From: Valencia hispanica
Lineage: Eukaryota > Chordata > Actinopteri > Cyprinodontiformes > Valenciidae
DNA length: 64,000 nucleotides
Reading direction: 5' to 3'
Assembly (NCBI GenBank): GCA_963556495.2
Contig: OY747710.1
Coordinates: 37,379,500 to 37,443,499 of the forward strand
Of this stretch, positions 1 through 15,148 are shown piece after piece (position 1 is the stretch's first letter; every line of letters starts with the position of its first letter). The notes beneath the pieces are model-generated. The model saw only the letters and a list, made by a program, of their open reading frames with translations, was not told the DNA's origin and did no database searches. The position numbers and the translations under genes are program-made.

Positions 1-1007
1 AGCGCCCTTACTTTCACATTCAGTTCATACACAGCAGGATTGTATGACAATGCCGACATTTGAGAAAACTGATAAAAGATGGATTGTCGAAGTGTTTAAA
101 TGCTTCAAAACTGGATACTGTCAGTTGGTGAGGACAGAATCCCACACTTGTAAAGACAAGTCTGCCATAAAATCTTAACTTTTTATTTTAGTCACTCTGT
201 CCATGCTTTGATGATTTGATTTTCTTGTCTCAGTTTGTTTTCTTGCCATTAAGTCTGAAAATGTGGTTTTATTTGAGGTACAGCAAGATTTAGAAAACTG
301 GCCTTAAATATTAATGTAAATCTTTTGCATACAGTCTATAAGCAAAAATGTATATTGTTTTACACATTGCAATCATTTAAATATCTTATGCATATAAACT
401 GCATTTCAGTGCTTGTTATGATGATGTTGTCCAGTACCTCAGTAATATTCTGAGGATTACACATGTAAAACAGGCAGCACAGCTCATATATTCAGTGGGA
501 AAATGTTCAACCTCAATATTTTTGTAATCTTATATTTATTCGCATGCATAACCAGAATTTTATAATGACGGTCCAATGAACTGACAGAAAATCAACCAGT
601 TAGGGCTTTGTCAAGGTTTAGATGTCAAATTCCATTGCTGAAGATGAGCTTTGTTCTGCAGCTACAGTTTCAAATCAGATCCTCTTTCAGTTTAGATCAA
701 CTCAGGAATAGGAAAAAAAAAGCCCTTATCCTCATTGATCCATAACCATTAGTTTTTTTAAGATGACAGATTAAAAGGGTTTTAATAATATTACGTCGTT
801 CCTGGGGCAACTTTCTGGCACATTCTGAAGAAATCAAGGAATACTTGTCTTACAGGTATCACACAGGTTTAAGATAAAACACTGTCCTTAACTTTTGTCA
901 AACAAGAAAACACGTTAGCTCCTGTATCATCCAGCATGTCAGCTACAGGAACGATAATTTAGGTCTCTTTATCTGAATCCAGTGAAGAAAAAAACTGGAT
1001 CCAGAAT
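1..1007 (-). other. hint3 3' UTR and downstream sequence
   Basis: AT-rich sequence following the hint3 stop codon on the minus strand. AATAAA signals on that strand occur at 540-535 and 187-182, so the transcript may end near 515 or near 160. Which one is used cannot be told. No other gene was recognised here. Confidence 0.5.
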
Positions 1008-3085
1008 TTAGTTTGTCTCTCCTTTAGAGTTGAGAAGCTCAATCAGCTGATCTGCCTGTAAAACATTCGAAAATGCAAACAAATGTTAGATATTCAGAAG
1101 TATTTCTTCTTCTAGTGACATCTACACTCCAGACACCAACAAATTTGACAGATATTCTCCACTCTAAATGCAAATAACTCGTGTTAAGCTAATAAAAAAG
1201 CACCGTCCGTGTTTTTTCCCCATGAGCCAATACAAAAGAACAGAAAACTAATGAATAGTTTACATTTCTATAAATGTAATGCTCCAGTTGTTACCAACCT
1301 TAAAACTAGGGTAGCATCAGTAATTAAATAAAATATTTATGGTTTGATAGAATAATGCTGTTTAATCTGATTTACAATAAAGTTTTTTCAAACTCAATGA
1401 GTAATCATATTAAGCAATTATGATTTCAATACTGACCAAAGAGAGAGAAGCGAGCTGGAATTAATTTAGTTGTTTCTATTTAAAATAAAAAGCAAAATAC
1501 TTCTGCTGCAACAAAAACAATTATATAAGTTTTTTTTTTAAAGCTATGGAGGTATTTGTAAAAAATATTCTGATACCAATACATAAACTTAAGTGCATAA
1601 TTGGCACAGTAGGACTTTACTTTCTACCTTGCTAGCTGCAGAAATAAACCTGTTATCCTAATAGATGGGATGGGATTATTATAACTTTATATGTTTATAT
1701 CTGGTTCTAATGAAGTCAGTGGTTTAATTTATTTATGCTTATGCAGCATTTCTAAAACTTACTGAGACAAACCAGTAGGAGTTGAGTCTGTAGATGAGGC
1801 GCGACATGAAGCCCATTTGACTGACAGGTGCCAGAACATGAAGGTGTAAGTGTGTGACAGAACAGAATGGTGGCCAATGGAAACCGAACCTACAGAGAGC
1901 GGAAACATACAAGATATTTGCTGTTATATCTGCGACATACATTATAATATCATTGTAGTTCACTTATCAAAAAATGATCTACTAAATTCCTTTATCTCCG
2001 CACTACTGAAGGTTGCTAACCTGACATCAGTGAGATCTGTTACGTTGTTTTTTCGCAGTACATCCTTCCCGACATCAGCCATTTGCTTCACTGGAAATAA
2101 CAGGAGAAGAATTTAGTTTACTGACCACATGTGCAAAAACAAACACATAATGAATAAATAACCTTACCCAAAGGTATATGTTCTTTGTTCAGTGATTTAC
2201 AGTTTCCAACATGTTTAGTTGGGACAACCAGGTAATGATGTGGAGCTCCAGGTTTAATATCCCTGAAACAGGAAATATCTTCATCCTGCAACACATTTAT
2301 TTAAAAAGAAATCCTGTGTATTACCAATCTATAATTTATAATAACCCACATGTTAGCTTTTGTCTACATGAGGTGGACCTTATATTTCTCCACTGTGTGC
2401 ACTGAAGGTTCCTTTGAAGACTAGAAATGTTTGGAAAAGTATTTTTCCAGGGCTGGAAAAGTATGGACAAAGAAAACAGTATGGAAAACATTATATTTTC
2501 AACATTTTACTTCCTAATATTTGTATCTATTAATTTGTCCATTGTGTATATTTTTAATCAATGTGATAATTTAACATCTATTCATCTTTCCTCTGTTGAT
2601 CATCCATTTATTCATCCCTTACCCATCTGTCCACTCTCCATCTACTATTAGATAAGAGTTTGGAAAAGTGGGAAATTTTGATATGAAACATGTGCAGGAA
2701 GTAGGAACCCTGCTTACACCAGAGGGAGTATGAGACACACCTTAACCATGCGATGGACTATTAACACAACAATTACGGCACTGAAAGCTGTTCTGCAAGA
2801 CCCATTTGACATAAGCATCTAAAAGGATGATTAAATATAATCGACATCTTCTCTGTCCAAAGTCTGACAGAGCTAAATCCGCTGCTATGAAAGTCTGTTC
2901 ACAAAAACAAGCTAAAGCTAACTGACTGTCAGTCACAAATAAAACAAGAAGCATAAGATTCTCACGCTGTGGAGAAGCTCTGTGCCCATTTCATTGTTTA
3001 CAATCCTGCAGAAAATACACTTCTTGTCATATCCCTCCGCTGGCACGCCGCTGGCTTTGGTTATATCAGCTTGATCCTCGGCCAT
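1008..3085 (-). CDS. hint3: hint3, histidine triad nucleotide-binding protein 3 (5 exons, 160 aa)
   Basis: HIT-superfamily nucleotide hydrolase; the human protein hydrolyses adenosine 5'-phosphoramidate and acyl-adenylates. Minus-strand exons are 3085-2966, 2285-2168, 2090-2021, 1889-1763 and 1055-1008; every junction has AG/GT and the frame closes at 160 codons. The start at 3085 gives MAEDQAD; a Cys pair (KKCIFCR) lies near residues 23-27. Exon 2 holds [14 protein letters not shown]. Exon 4 holds the catalytic triad motif HLHLHVLAP (His116, His118, His120), then the family-typical YRLNSYWF. Exon 5 encodes [10 protein letters not shown] and a TAA stop. Human HINT3 is about 180 aa, and most of the difference is a shorter N-terminus. 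All motif residues are present, so the gene looks functional. It lies downstream of and in line with the NCOA7-like genes, as in human. Confidence 0.95.
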
Positions 3086-3400
3086 TGTAGGGCAACAATG
3101 AAACAATCAGTATTCAGACCAGAAAAGTCAATCCCAGATACTCCGTTCTCAGGGTCAACACCTGCCTTCTCAATATATTCTTATTCTAGCGCACTAGCGT
3201 CTTAACCTGGTCGTAACCTCAAAGTCTAAGAACATTTACAAATCATTTAATGATATATATTTTATTTTCCTCTCCCTAGATGTGGACACGAAGAAAACTT
3301 GTGCAGGGTTTCCTTTGCGCATGCGCGACCGCCGGGAATACTTAACAGGGAAAGGGCTTTTGCGCAAGCTGTACTTTCCGGCAATTATTTTATAGGTCTC
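3086..3400 (-). promoter_or_regulatory. hint3 promoter with NRF1 palindrome
   Basis: Upstream of the hint3 start codon, TGCGCATGCGC at 3316-3326 is a perfect NRF1 site, and TTCCGG at 3376-3381 is an ETS/GABP core (CCGGAA on the minus strand). The local CpG content is higher than in the flanks. There is no TATA box. This is the usual make-up of a housekeeping promoter. Confidence 0.7.
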
Positions 3401-4574
3401 TGGTTATAATATTAAAATGTCTGGCCTGAATAAGCAGGGAGTTATAAACTCGGTTACCCCTAAAATAAGTCAAAAAGTAGTGTTCATTTTTAAAGTTGGC
3501 GCCTGCTTATTCATTTTGATATCCAGTTTTGAAATAAGAGTAAAAAAAGCTTAATAATATGTGTACAGTAATAAAAAAAAAATGTTCTTAAGAATAAATC
3601 TCGTAGTTACAAAATAAACACTTGTTCCCGTTCCTGAAATTAGGTCTTAGTCTCAGACACGTACAAGGTCAAATGTCATGAGTTCTTTTTGAAAGATTAA
3701 TTGACTCTATGTAGACGTGGATGAGTCTTTTTCTAATCCTGGATATAATTTAATTAGGAAATCATTTTCACTAAAACATTTGACAAAAGATTCTGCTTTA
3801 ATTCTGACTGAAAGCATTCCCTATGATGATGTTATTAGTACACTTTTATCAACAAAACAAAAAAAAATGAACTAAGTAAGAAATACTCTCTCAAGGCTCA
3901 GCATATCATTCAATGTGTTTGTCAGAAAAGATGTAATTGTCCAAATGATGCTAGAAAACTATTTCATTATTCACTTTGTTGAGAAGGAAATGTGACAATT
4001 TTGATTGTGACATACCATTTATCACTTTATCATTTATCACATTTATCACCAAAAATCTCTTGTATCCAGCCCTGCAAAAGGTGAAATGAATCTTCCAGAT
4101 GCCTTGAATATTTCTAGGCCTGTGATTCTCACAACAGTTCATTTCTCTGAGCTTCATGCACACAGTCCCCCTGCTGCTGGCCACAAAGGGTTTAAAATCT
4201 AGCTACATAATTTTTATCAATATGCTCACGACTATACGGCAGACGATATGAATGAGTCCTAGGTGGAAGGCATCAATTCATCTTAATAAATGTTATTCAA
4301 AAAGACATAAAGCTTCTTTTTAAAAAATCTATAATCAGTTTTAGCAGAATGACAATAAAACGGATTCTAACATTTCTTGTCAAATGTTTATCAGTAAAAT
4401 ACATTTAAATTTTTTTATTAATACATAATTATAGGAAAAAACTTGTTTTCAAAGTTCTAAAATGTACAAGGAAAAGGCTATAGTGAATGTCCAACTTCTG
4501 GACTCCAGTCATTTTAATTTAGAAACAAATGTTTTCTAACTCAACGTTTGTTAACATTTTGAAGTCCCTATGAA
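3401..4574. other. intergenic, no gene recognised
   Basis: AT-rich sequence with short random open frames only. No domain, terminal repeat or RNA gene was recognised on either strand. Confidence 0.5.
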
Positions 4575-4940
4575 TCTGATAGAGAATGTGTTTGGCACTA
4601 AAGATTAGGGTGAGGACAAGTAGGCCTTTCAATGTCTAATACCTGGAACTCTTCACCAAAGATAAGTTGTCAAAAATGCAGTGGAAGCATCCATAAAACT
4701 TTTCAGCATATTATTTAGTATTTGATTGCTGAAATATGGCGAGGAAACATTTTCTATTGATCATTGAGAAGGGTAGGTCTATGTATAATTTTTGATCTTC
4801 AATAGAGCAGTTTCTTTTTGTCTGACACCCTTTTTTCAATGTCTTATTATTGTTTGAAAAATGTCTGTTTTATTTCCCGTTGGTAACAAATTTCTTTGTT
4901 GGATAAAAAAAAAGTACATTTAAATCTGCCAGGGGGGATG
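4575..4940 (+). mobile_element. Tc1/mariner 3'-end remnant
   Basis: The stretch from about 4600 resembles the C-terminal coding part of a fish Tc1-type transposase (frames broken). It is followed by the A/T-rich 3' tail of that family ending near the CCAGGGGGG at 4929-4937. A related C-terminal stretch lies at 40325-40415. The family assignment is from recall of common fish repeats. Confidence 0.5.
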
Positions 4941-5475
4941 AAGGGTCTTTTGTTCGCTGTAGAGCCACCAACTTGTTAACACTTGCTACAATCTGTTACG
5001 CTAAAGGCCGGATTATCCAATGGGCATTATGGGCACAGGCCCAGGGGGGGCCCACGCCCACTGGGGGCCCCCCCATTAGCAGTTTAAGGAAGAAAAATTA
5101 GTCTTCAAATTTGAAATATGGCAGAGATTGGTGCTGGTGGAGATAACTCATAAGATCCACACTATTTTCCTTTACCTTAACAGAGTTACATAGTTCCTGT
5201 GGCGCAATTGTTGAAGCTGTGGTAACATGCCTCGCCCTTACCCCAGCAAGTAGCGCTAAGGCTCCACTGGGCGTCCCCGACAGTGGGAGTAGTAGTAAGA
5301 GAATCGAAAACGAGCGAAAATAGGCGGTTTCTGTGAATCAAAGGGAGAAAGATGAGAAGACATGTTTATTAAGAAGTTTGTCATCTATTGACAGGTTCTT
5401 TGTAAATTATAAGGACGAAAATCCGGAAAAAGAAGACATTGTGGATAATGGTGCGCCAGTTGACCAACCTTTTAA

Positions 5476-5523
5476 ATAAACCCTGTCTGAGGCTGGCTGT
5501 ACCTAGCCTCAGACAGGGTTTAT
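5476..5523. repeat. perfect 19-bp inverted repeat
   Basis: Arms 5476-5494 (ATAAACCCTGTCTGAGGCT) and 5505-5523 are exact reverse complements around a 10-nt loop. The repeat sits directly after the N-terminal hAT coding remnant. Confidence 0.9.
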
Positions 5524-5874
5524 CCGGTGTGTAACACAGCATTGTGGGGGACAGTTAACGAAAATACTTGCACTGTTATTATCAATTGTGGACCTGCTGC
5601 TTTTCAAGATTTGGCGACCAGATATCTAGCTTCATCCCGTTGCAGAGTTTGGGCGGTAAAGTGTGCCCAAACCTAATGATCTGCTGTGCTGTCACTTCTC
5701 AAGTTGAGAATAACTCTCCACTCGAGACTGGATCACATGTTCACAGACTGCAGGTAGGCTAATACTATCTTTTGTTTTCCCTTCATGTTATTGGGAGCGA
5801 ATAAAAAAACAGTTAATTACTGGTTACTCTGATTGGAAACATCATGAACGCGTGTGTGACCATGAGGAAAACTC

Positions 5875-6131
5875 AGATCCTTGCACTGTGCTAGCATCAG
5901 CCACTGGAAGCGGGAAAGCTAAACTGGAACAGCTGGAAGGGAGAGATGCGGTACTGGCGGGAGATTCTGCTCAGGCAGGTTGTAGCTGTCAGTCAGTTTT
6001 TAGGTGAAAGAGGCCTGGTTTTCTGTGGTGATGATGAATTACTTGGATCAGCACACAGTATTAATTTTGATGGCATTTTGAAACTTATCTGTCAGTTCGG
6101 TCATTTTCTTAGTGAGCACATAAAGAGGTGA
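5875..6131 (+). pseudogene. hAT transposase fragment (ZMYM1-like)
   Basis: The open frame from 5946 encodes MRYWREILLRQVVAVSQFL, then GERGLVFCGDDELLGS and FDGILKLICQFGHFLSEHI. This matches the block in ZMYM/hAT transposases between the zinc finger and the catalytic core. It ends at a stop at 6131, just before the nested MITE. Upstream codons in the same frame lack a proper start. It is non-functional. Confidence 0.7.
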
Positions 6132-6175
6132 ACAGAAAGGCTGGGGCAGCAGATCATGGAGGATCGAGTCAAAAG

Positions 6176-6418
6176 TAGGGATGTACCGATCTAAAAATAT
6201 GTGCCAATGCTGATAGTTGATATTAATATTGCTGTTATGGCTGTTATGCTGTTATTTACAATGTTAGAAATTTTACACAAATCTCTTACAAAGAAGGAAT
6301 TAAACTGCGTTTTTTTAAATATTGGCCCAGTTTTACTAATTGGGCTGGTACCAGTTTGTTAATAAATGACTAATATCAGCCAATACAGATGTTATTGCCA
6401 ATATATTGTTCATTTCTA
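6176..6418. mobile_element. nested hAT-type MITE, 243 bp
   Basis: Terminal inverted repeats TAGGGATGTACCGAT (left) and TAGAAATGAACAATAT (right, reverse complement), with an 8-bp target duplication GTCAAAAG (6168-6175) and GACAAAAG (6419-6426). It is inserted in the larger hAT element. It has no coding capacity. Confidence 0.75.
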
Positions 6419-6515
6419 GACAAAAGCCATGTTCTCATGGTTTTAGTTATGAGAAACAGGAGAGGAGGAAGAGAGAAACAGGACTTCCAGATACAGATGA
6501 AAGTTTATTAAACAC

Positions 6516-6516
<1 letters not shown>

Positions 6517-6591
<75 letters not shown>

Positions 6592-6600
6592 TTATTATTT
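6517..6600. repeat. (TTTA)n microsatellite
   Basis: About 20 tandem TTTA units inside the hAT element. They create a spurious open frame of repeating YLFI residues. Confidence 0.95.
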
Positions 6601-6713
6601 TTAAAATACTTCTAAAAATCTATTTTTATAGACAGGCATTTGACTCCGCATGGGACTCTGCTCTGCTGGTGTGTTTTTATGCTCTAATCATTGTTCTAAT
6701 GTTTGAGCTTTTA

Positions 6714-6763
6714 ATATGGCACCTTGTTTGACTGTGGTCTGTGGTCATGTTAAGGTGCCATAT
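6714..6763. repeat. 12-bp inverted repeat in hAT 3' region
   Basis: ATATGGCACCTT at 6714-6725 and its exact complement at 6752-6763 around a 26-nt spacer. Confidence 0.8.
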
Positions 6764-7348
6764 GAATAATATATAAAATAAATAACAATTTTAAAAGGAA
6801 AAGCATTTTTTTATTTCCTATTCATGATCAAATGCTTTAAGGTATGAGTCAAGTCTACCGAAACTGATTGCACCTTTTTTAACAAGAAAAGAGAAAGAAA
6901 AAAGGTGGAAGGCAGGCAGAGACACAGAAAGACAGCATTGGAGAGCTGAGAAGAAAAAGAACTGACGGAGCGCTGTAAGACAGAAGAGAAGGAGTGAGAC
7001 AGGAAAGAAAAATTAACAGGTATGAGTGAGTTTTTGTGATTAAGTTATTGAAGAATATGAATTGTAGCCTGTGTAGAGTCTGGATATTGGTGCCCTCAGA
7101 TGAGAACTGTACTTTTAAAGGAATGTGGTGAAAATCCTGTTTAAATGATATTACTTTTTTGGCGGTGGGGCGGGGAGCCCTTTAAACACTTTGTGCCCAG
7201 GGGCCTCTGCTATCATGATCCGGCCCTGGTTATGTTTTACTCTACTGTAAGTGGGCTCAAGGAATTAAACAGGCTACACCTGTTTTCCCACATGGTGCTG
7301 TTGTATGTTTTGCCTTTCCCGTAAGAAAAAAACCCTGAAGAAGCAAAA

Positions 7349-7505
7349 TGGTGGTTGAGTTGCAAATGTTATTGCCTTGCAGCAAGAAGTCTCTGGGTTC
7401 AAATCCCAGCCTGAGGTCTTTCAACATGAGGTTTCATGTTGCCCCTCAGCATGCATGGGTTCTCTCTGGGTACCCCAGCTTCCTCCCACAGTCCAAAGCT
7501 GGAGA
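7349..7505 (+). repeat. tRNA-like short interspersed repeat, copy 1
   Basis: Contains GGTTCAAATCC at 7396-7406, a tRNA B-box-like sequence, followed by the TTCTCTCTGGGTACCCC and CTTCCTCCCACAGTCC segments common in fish short repeats. A second copy follows about 240 bp downstream. No intact tRNA fold is apparent. Confidence 0.6.
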
Positions 7506-7587
7506 CAGAAACTAGCCTACATTGACTCTGCAAGAAGAACCAGTTATAGTCAATGAACAGATGGAGAGAAAAAACTGGAAGGGTGAG

Positions 7588-7835
7588 ACAATGAAGCAGA
7601 TGATAGCACTGTTGCCTAGCAGCAAGAAGGTCCTGTGTTCAAATCACAGACTGGGGTCTTTCTGCATGAAGCTTGCATGTTCCCCCCCCGGCAGCTGTGG
7701 TTTCTCTCTGGGTACTCCAGCTTTCTCCCACACTCTGAAACATAACTGTTAGGTTAGCTAGTTACACTAAATTGTATAAGTGTATGTGTGCATGCTTTTA
7801 TTGCCTCGTGTGTCTCTGTCCAGGTTGGATATAGA
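7588..7835 (+). repeat. tRNA-like short interspersed repeat, copy 2
   Basis: Same order of segments as copy 1 (AGCAAGAAGGTCCTGTGTTC, then TTTCTCTCTGGGTACTCC, then CTGTTAGGTTAGC) but longer at the 3' end. The B box is mutated (GTTCAAATCAC). The two copies are in direct orientation. Confidence 0.6.
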
Positions 7836-8804
7836 CAAATGTTGGCGTGTTCCTGCATCGATGTGTAGCCTTCTCGGGATTAAAGCACTGCTTGGAGCGC
7901 CGCTTATCAGTTCTTCCAGTTCAGACAAGTAGGCAGAAAGAAAAAAAGGAAGAGAGACGGTAACCACTGGGGAGCGTTTAATGACGCATGTGTCAAGGCT
8001 TGAGTATCGTTTTCCTTGGCTAAACATAGAGAGTGGATGACATTAAAAACCTTGCCTGATTCAAGGAGAGTTTCAAGTTTTGGTGTGATTTATGAAGAGA
8101 AAGCTACATGTTATGGATATGCTCACACAAGTGTGGGGAATCTGTTCATTGTGCATTTTAGGAAGTAAATTGTCTCCATGGTAACATTTCAATTTGGTTT
8201 CTGTAGGGCCTTAAAATAAACATAAATGCCTTAAATGAATGTCTTATTTTATTAGAATTACACAAAAGGAGACAAATATAACTTCAGTCTTTAACTTCAG
8301 TCTTTTAGTGAGTCCTGAAGGGATTGTCCTCCTTAGCCGCAGTTGATTTATTTTGTATAATTTCTTTAAGTCTCCAATTTAATTGATAATCATCCTAACA
8401 AGTCTTGACTGTTACTTAAACTTGCAGAAACCCTCTGATCTCCAAATAAGGTTAATGTTTATTATCTAGCTTCATATTCCTTCTTTGTTTTTAATGACAG
8501 GTAAAGTCTGTGTTGTGTTAAACATTGTTAAAATTAACCTTGATGGTTGCATACTCATCATACACTTCACAAAAATAGAAACTCTATTAGGGAATTAGTA
8601 TGTGACACAAATGTGAAATGCATTTATCAAGATATGATTTATTTTACTTGGCAGCAATTTCTGCGGCTGAAATTTTGCATACATTTCTGAGTATAATAAT
8701 TGATTAAATTTACACGCGTACTATATTGGGCTTCTAAACTGACTTTGACCAGTAGGGGGCTGAGGTACAAGAGAAGCCTAGAGAAAATGATTATTTTTGC
8801 ATAA
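7836..8804. other. intergenic, no gene recognised
   Basis: No coding homology was seen. One good CTCF-like site, CCAGTAGGGGGCTG, lies at 8749-8762 near the 3' end of copy A. Confidence 0.5.
8749..8762 (+). promoter_or_regulatory. CTCF-like motif
   Basis: CCAGTAGGGGGCTG fits the CTCF core CCASYAGRKGGCR. It sits between hint3 and the NCOA7-like copy A 3' end, a plausible insulator position. Motif only. Confidence 0.4.
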
Positions 8805-9772
8805 ATCCAGTTTAAAGCTTGAGTGATGCAAATCGCACCTTGTATGTCGTATTTTTTATGTTTAATTTTCATGGAGGTATCATTAAAAAAAATTTGAAAG
8901 ATTCACTTTCTCATTTTTTTATTTGTTTAACATTTAACAGTGAAGCGCCAGCACCACCTTGACAGATATACAAAAACATTCAAGTAAACCAACCAGAAAT
9001 ATATACAAAAGAGCTTGGTTACTTATACTTAATTTTATATATATATATACAAATATATTTCTATTTTTAAACATTGCATAAAAAAGCATAAAATAATAAT
9101 TTACCTAAAATATATTAAGCAAGCTAGAGGATAGACAACAATAGCCCATAAGTTTTGCTTCCTCATAAATGCCTCAGGTCCTTGTCTTTACAGTTTACAG
9201 TAATTGGGATTTTTTTTCACCTCCTTTATTTGGTTCTCACTTCCTGCTCTTGTAGAAGCTCAGATTTAGGTAATATCCTATTACAGTGTCTGTACCATAA
9301 AATGAATGATTTTACTTGATCACATAAGCAAATAAAAAAAAAAATACTCTCACCGCAAACACATTTTTATCTTATTTGCAATCCTTTTTACAAATAAATC
9401 ATTCCTGTTAGCTAAAAAATAAATAGAAAATGTTAAAGGTTTAAACACTTTTAAACAAGACATTATGTGTTGTGATCAATCAACACTCAATCAGTCAATC
9501 AAAACTGACCACTGCCAGGATAAAGCTTTAAATGGTTGTTCCACCAGCATTATAATAAGTTATTCATGTTACCTCTTGTCTCTAACGGTCACATTTCAAC
9601 CGACCAGAAAGCGCACTCGCAGAACCAGTCTCATAGGCTTTCTACAGTATTTGGGATGTTCTCGTCCGCTTGCAGTGGAGCGAGCTGATGCTCTGTCCAG
9701 ATAGAGCAGTCAGGTTGGGGTTTGAAGCCTCATAACTTAAAAGACGACACATTGTTTGCTAGATGTTGCCAT
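8805..9772 (-). other. 3' UTR module of NCOA7-like copy A
   Basis: Sequence after the copy A stop codon. It shares blocks such as GACAGATATACAAAAA, AACCAGAAATA.ATACAAAAG and CATAAATGCCTCAGG with 14.4-15.7 kb, and parts with 27.9-28.4 kb. AATAAA on the minus strand is at 8923-8918. AU-rich pentamers (TATTTAT on the minus strand, near 9394 and 9415) suggest a short-lived mRNA. Confidence 0.65.
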
Positions 9773-13609
<3,837 letters not shown>

Positions 13610-13950
13610 GACAACGATTGAGCTTTTGATGGCGAAATGTTACTAAATGAAGAAAACTGATCGCTTTAAGAGCTGAGGCACAGGAGAAACAGTTCCACTG
13701 TGACTTTACCATCCCTTCTCTTTTCTAAAATCAATTAGCTAAGATAAGGCCCTTTTGGCCAAAGCCCCTCCCTTTTGTTAGCTAAAAGCTCCACACGGCC
13801 GGCACGTACGAGCTGTGTGGACTTGTAAAATAGCCAAAGCTGGTGAAATATTAACCTAACGTGATCCAAGGCTCTGTCCTGAAGTTTGCCAGCAGTAAGA
13901 GGGTCTGCTTGTCTTCTCTGCTGCACCTCATCATCTCATCAGTACTAAAA
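13610..13950 (-). promoter_or_regulatory. promoter of copy A long isoform
   Basis: Aligns block by block with 31805-32080 upstream of copy B. Shared parts are AGATAAGG (13742-13749, a GATA site) and CCACACGGCC..CACGTAC (13791-13809; 17 of 19 bases identical to 31971-31989, with identical spacing; ACGTG on the minus strand is HIF or E-box-like). The TATAAAT of copy B is replaced by a non-TATA sequence. Confidence 0.6.
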
Positions 13951-14029
13951 TGTTTCTTTGCAACTAAACCGCTGATGTCCTGGAGTTCAGTATTTTATAC
14001 CTCCAATACAATCTAAAGTGGAATTCGTC

Positions 14030-14447
14030 AGGCAGTGGAATCTCATCTTCTTTCATGACTGTTTTGCTCTCACTTCTTGCTTTATTTCACCACTTGATTC
14101 TATTCAATTTATTAGGCTGCTTAATGGTATTTGGCAAGTAGGGAGATTATGTACAAAATAAGCCTCAAAGAATGGATCCTTCTGCATAAGATTTGACTGG
14201 AAGTTTTTATCTCTAAACTGTCGGACCCTAATCGGATGCCAGAGGCATGGTTCTATAGGTGCTACCACTCTAAGTCCATCTTTGTTCCCCTGCCCAAAAG
14301 TCTGAACTCACCTTGACAAGTAACCCTGTCCCAAACACAAACCATGTTATAGGTTTCTTTTCTTTCTCTGTCCAATTTTTTTACAACCCAACATATCTTT
14401 ATATGTAACCCCCTGTATTTTGGTCCCCTTTTAGTTTGGTTTGTCCA
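14030..14447. other. intergenic between copy A promoter and 3'-UTR remnant
   Basis: No gene or known repeat was recognised in this short stretch. Confidence 0.4.
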
Positions 14448-15148
14448 TCCATTACATTTTTGCCGTTCAAAGCTTGAGTGATGCACATCATACCTTGTAT
14501 TTTGGATTTTTTGTTGGGGGACCATTAAAAAATATGAATGATTCACTTAGTTTTAAGAGTAAATTGAACATTTGTTTTCAGAAAATAAAGCAGGAACAGT
14601 GTCAGCATCACCTTTGTCAGATATACAAAAATGTTACCAACCAGTAAACAAACCAGAAATACATACAAAAGAACTTGCTTACTTAAAAATGGAAAATGGC
14701 CTGTACTTGTATAGCGCTTTATCTGGTCCTGAGCACCCCAAAGCGCTTCACAACATTCAGTCATTAACCCAGTCATTCACACATTGGTGATGCCAAGCTA
14801 CGTAGCCGCAGCTGAGCTGGGAAACGCTAGCGCCACCAGGCTCTCTGACCAAGGACTCAAAGACCGAGTCGGACAGACTGGGGATTCGAACGGGTAACCT
14901 TCCAGTTGCAGGATGAACTCCTGCCTCTTGTGCCACAGTTGTCTACAAAAAAAGATATATACACATATGTTTATACATTTAAACATTGCAAAAAACGCAC
15001 AAAAAGCTTTTTTCCCTAAAAGACATTCAGTAAACTAGAGTAGAGACGATAGTTTACCCATAGGTTTTGCTTTCTCATAAATGCCCCAGGTTCTTGTCCT
15101 TACAGTTTAATTGGGTTTTTTCTTACCTTCCTTATTTGGTTGTCACTT
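14448..15148 (-). pseudogene. 3'-UTR-only remnant of an extra NCOA7-like copy (first)
   Basis: Aligns with the copy A 3' UTR from 8815 onward: AAAGCTTGAGTGATGCA, CAGATATACAAAAA, AACCAGAAATACATACAAAAG, TTTTGCTTTCTCATAAATGCC, TTTGGTTGTCACTTCC. It breaks off at 15148, before any coding exon. A fish short repeat (14687-14943) is inserted in it. Confidence 0.7.
14687..14943 (+). repeat. fish short interspersed repeat (TATAGCGCTTT family)
   Basis: Starts AATGGAAAATGGCCTGTAC, with TATAGCGCTTTATCTGG and ACCCAGTCATTCACACATTGG, and ends with GATTCGAACGGGTAACCTTC. It interrupts the 3'-UTR remnant. The same family occurs at 20880-21075 (opposite strand) and 61105-61350. Confidence 0.65.

Larger units (their letters stand above)
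5003..7228 (+). mobile_element. decayed hAT (ZMYM-type) DNA transposon
   Basis: Left end AAAGGCCGGAT (5003) and right end CAGGGCCGGAT (reverse complement, ending 7228) form the terminal inverted repeats. They are flanked by an 8-bp target duplication, GTTACGCT (4995-5002) and GTTATGTT (7229-7236); the two differences fit CpG or C-to-T decay. Transposase remains are seen at about 5310-5474 (N-terminal KDENPEKED region) and 5875-6131 (MRYWREILLRQVVAV...GERGLVF, typical of ZMYM1-like hAT proteins). The catalytic and C-terminal part is missing. It carries a nested MITE, a TTTA microsatellite and a perfect palindrome. Confidence 0.8.

Noticed and set aside
6406..6615. 69-codon open frame ending in repeated YLFI residues
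   Set aside because: It is the translation of the TTTA microsatellite and has no homology.
7396..7406. tRNA gene suggested by the B-box-like GGTTCAAATCC
   Set aside because: No A box at the right spacing and no cloverleaf; it belongs to a dispersed short repeat.
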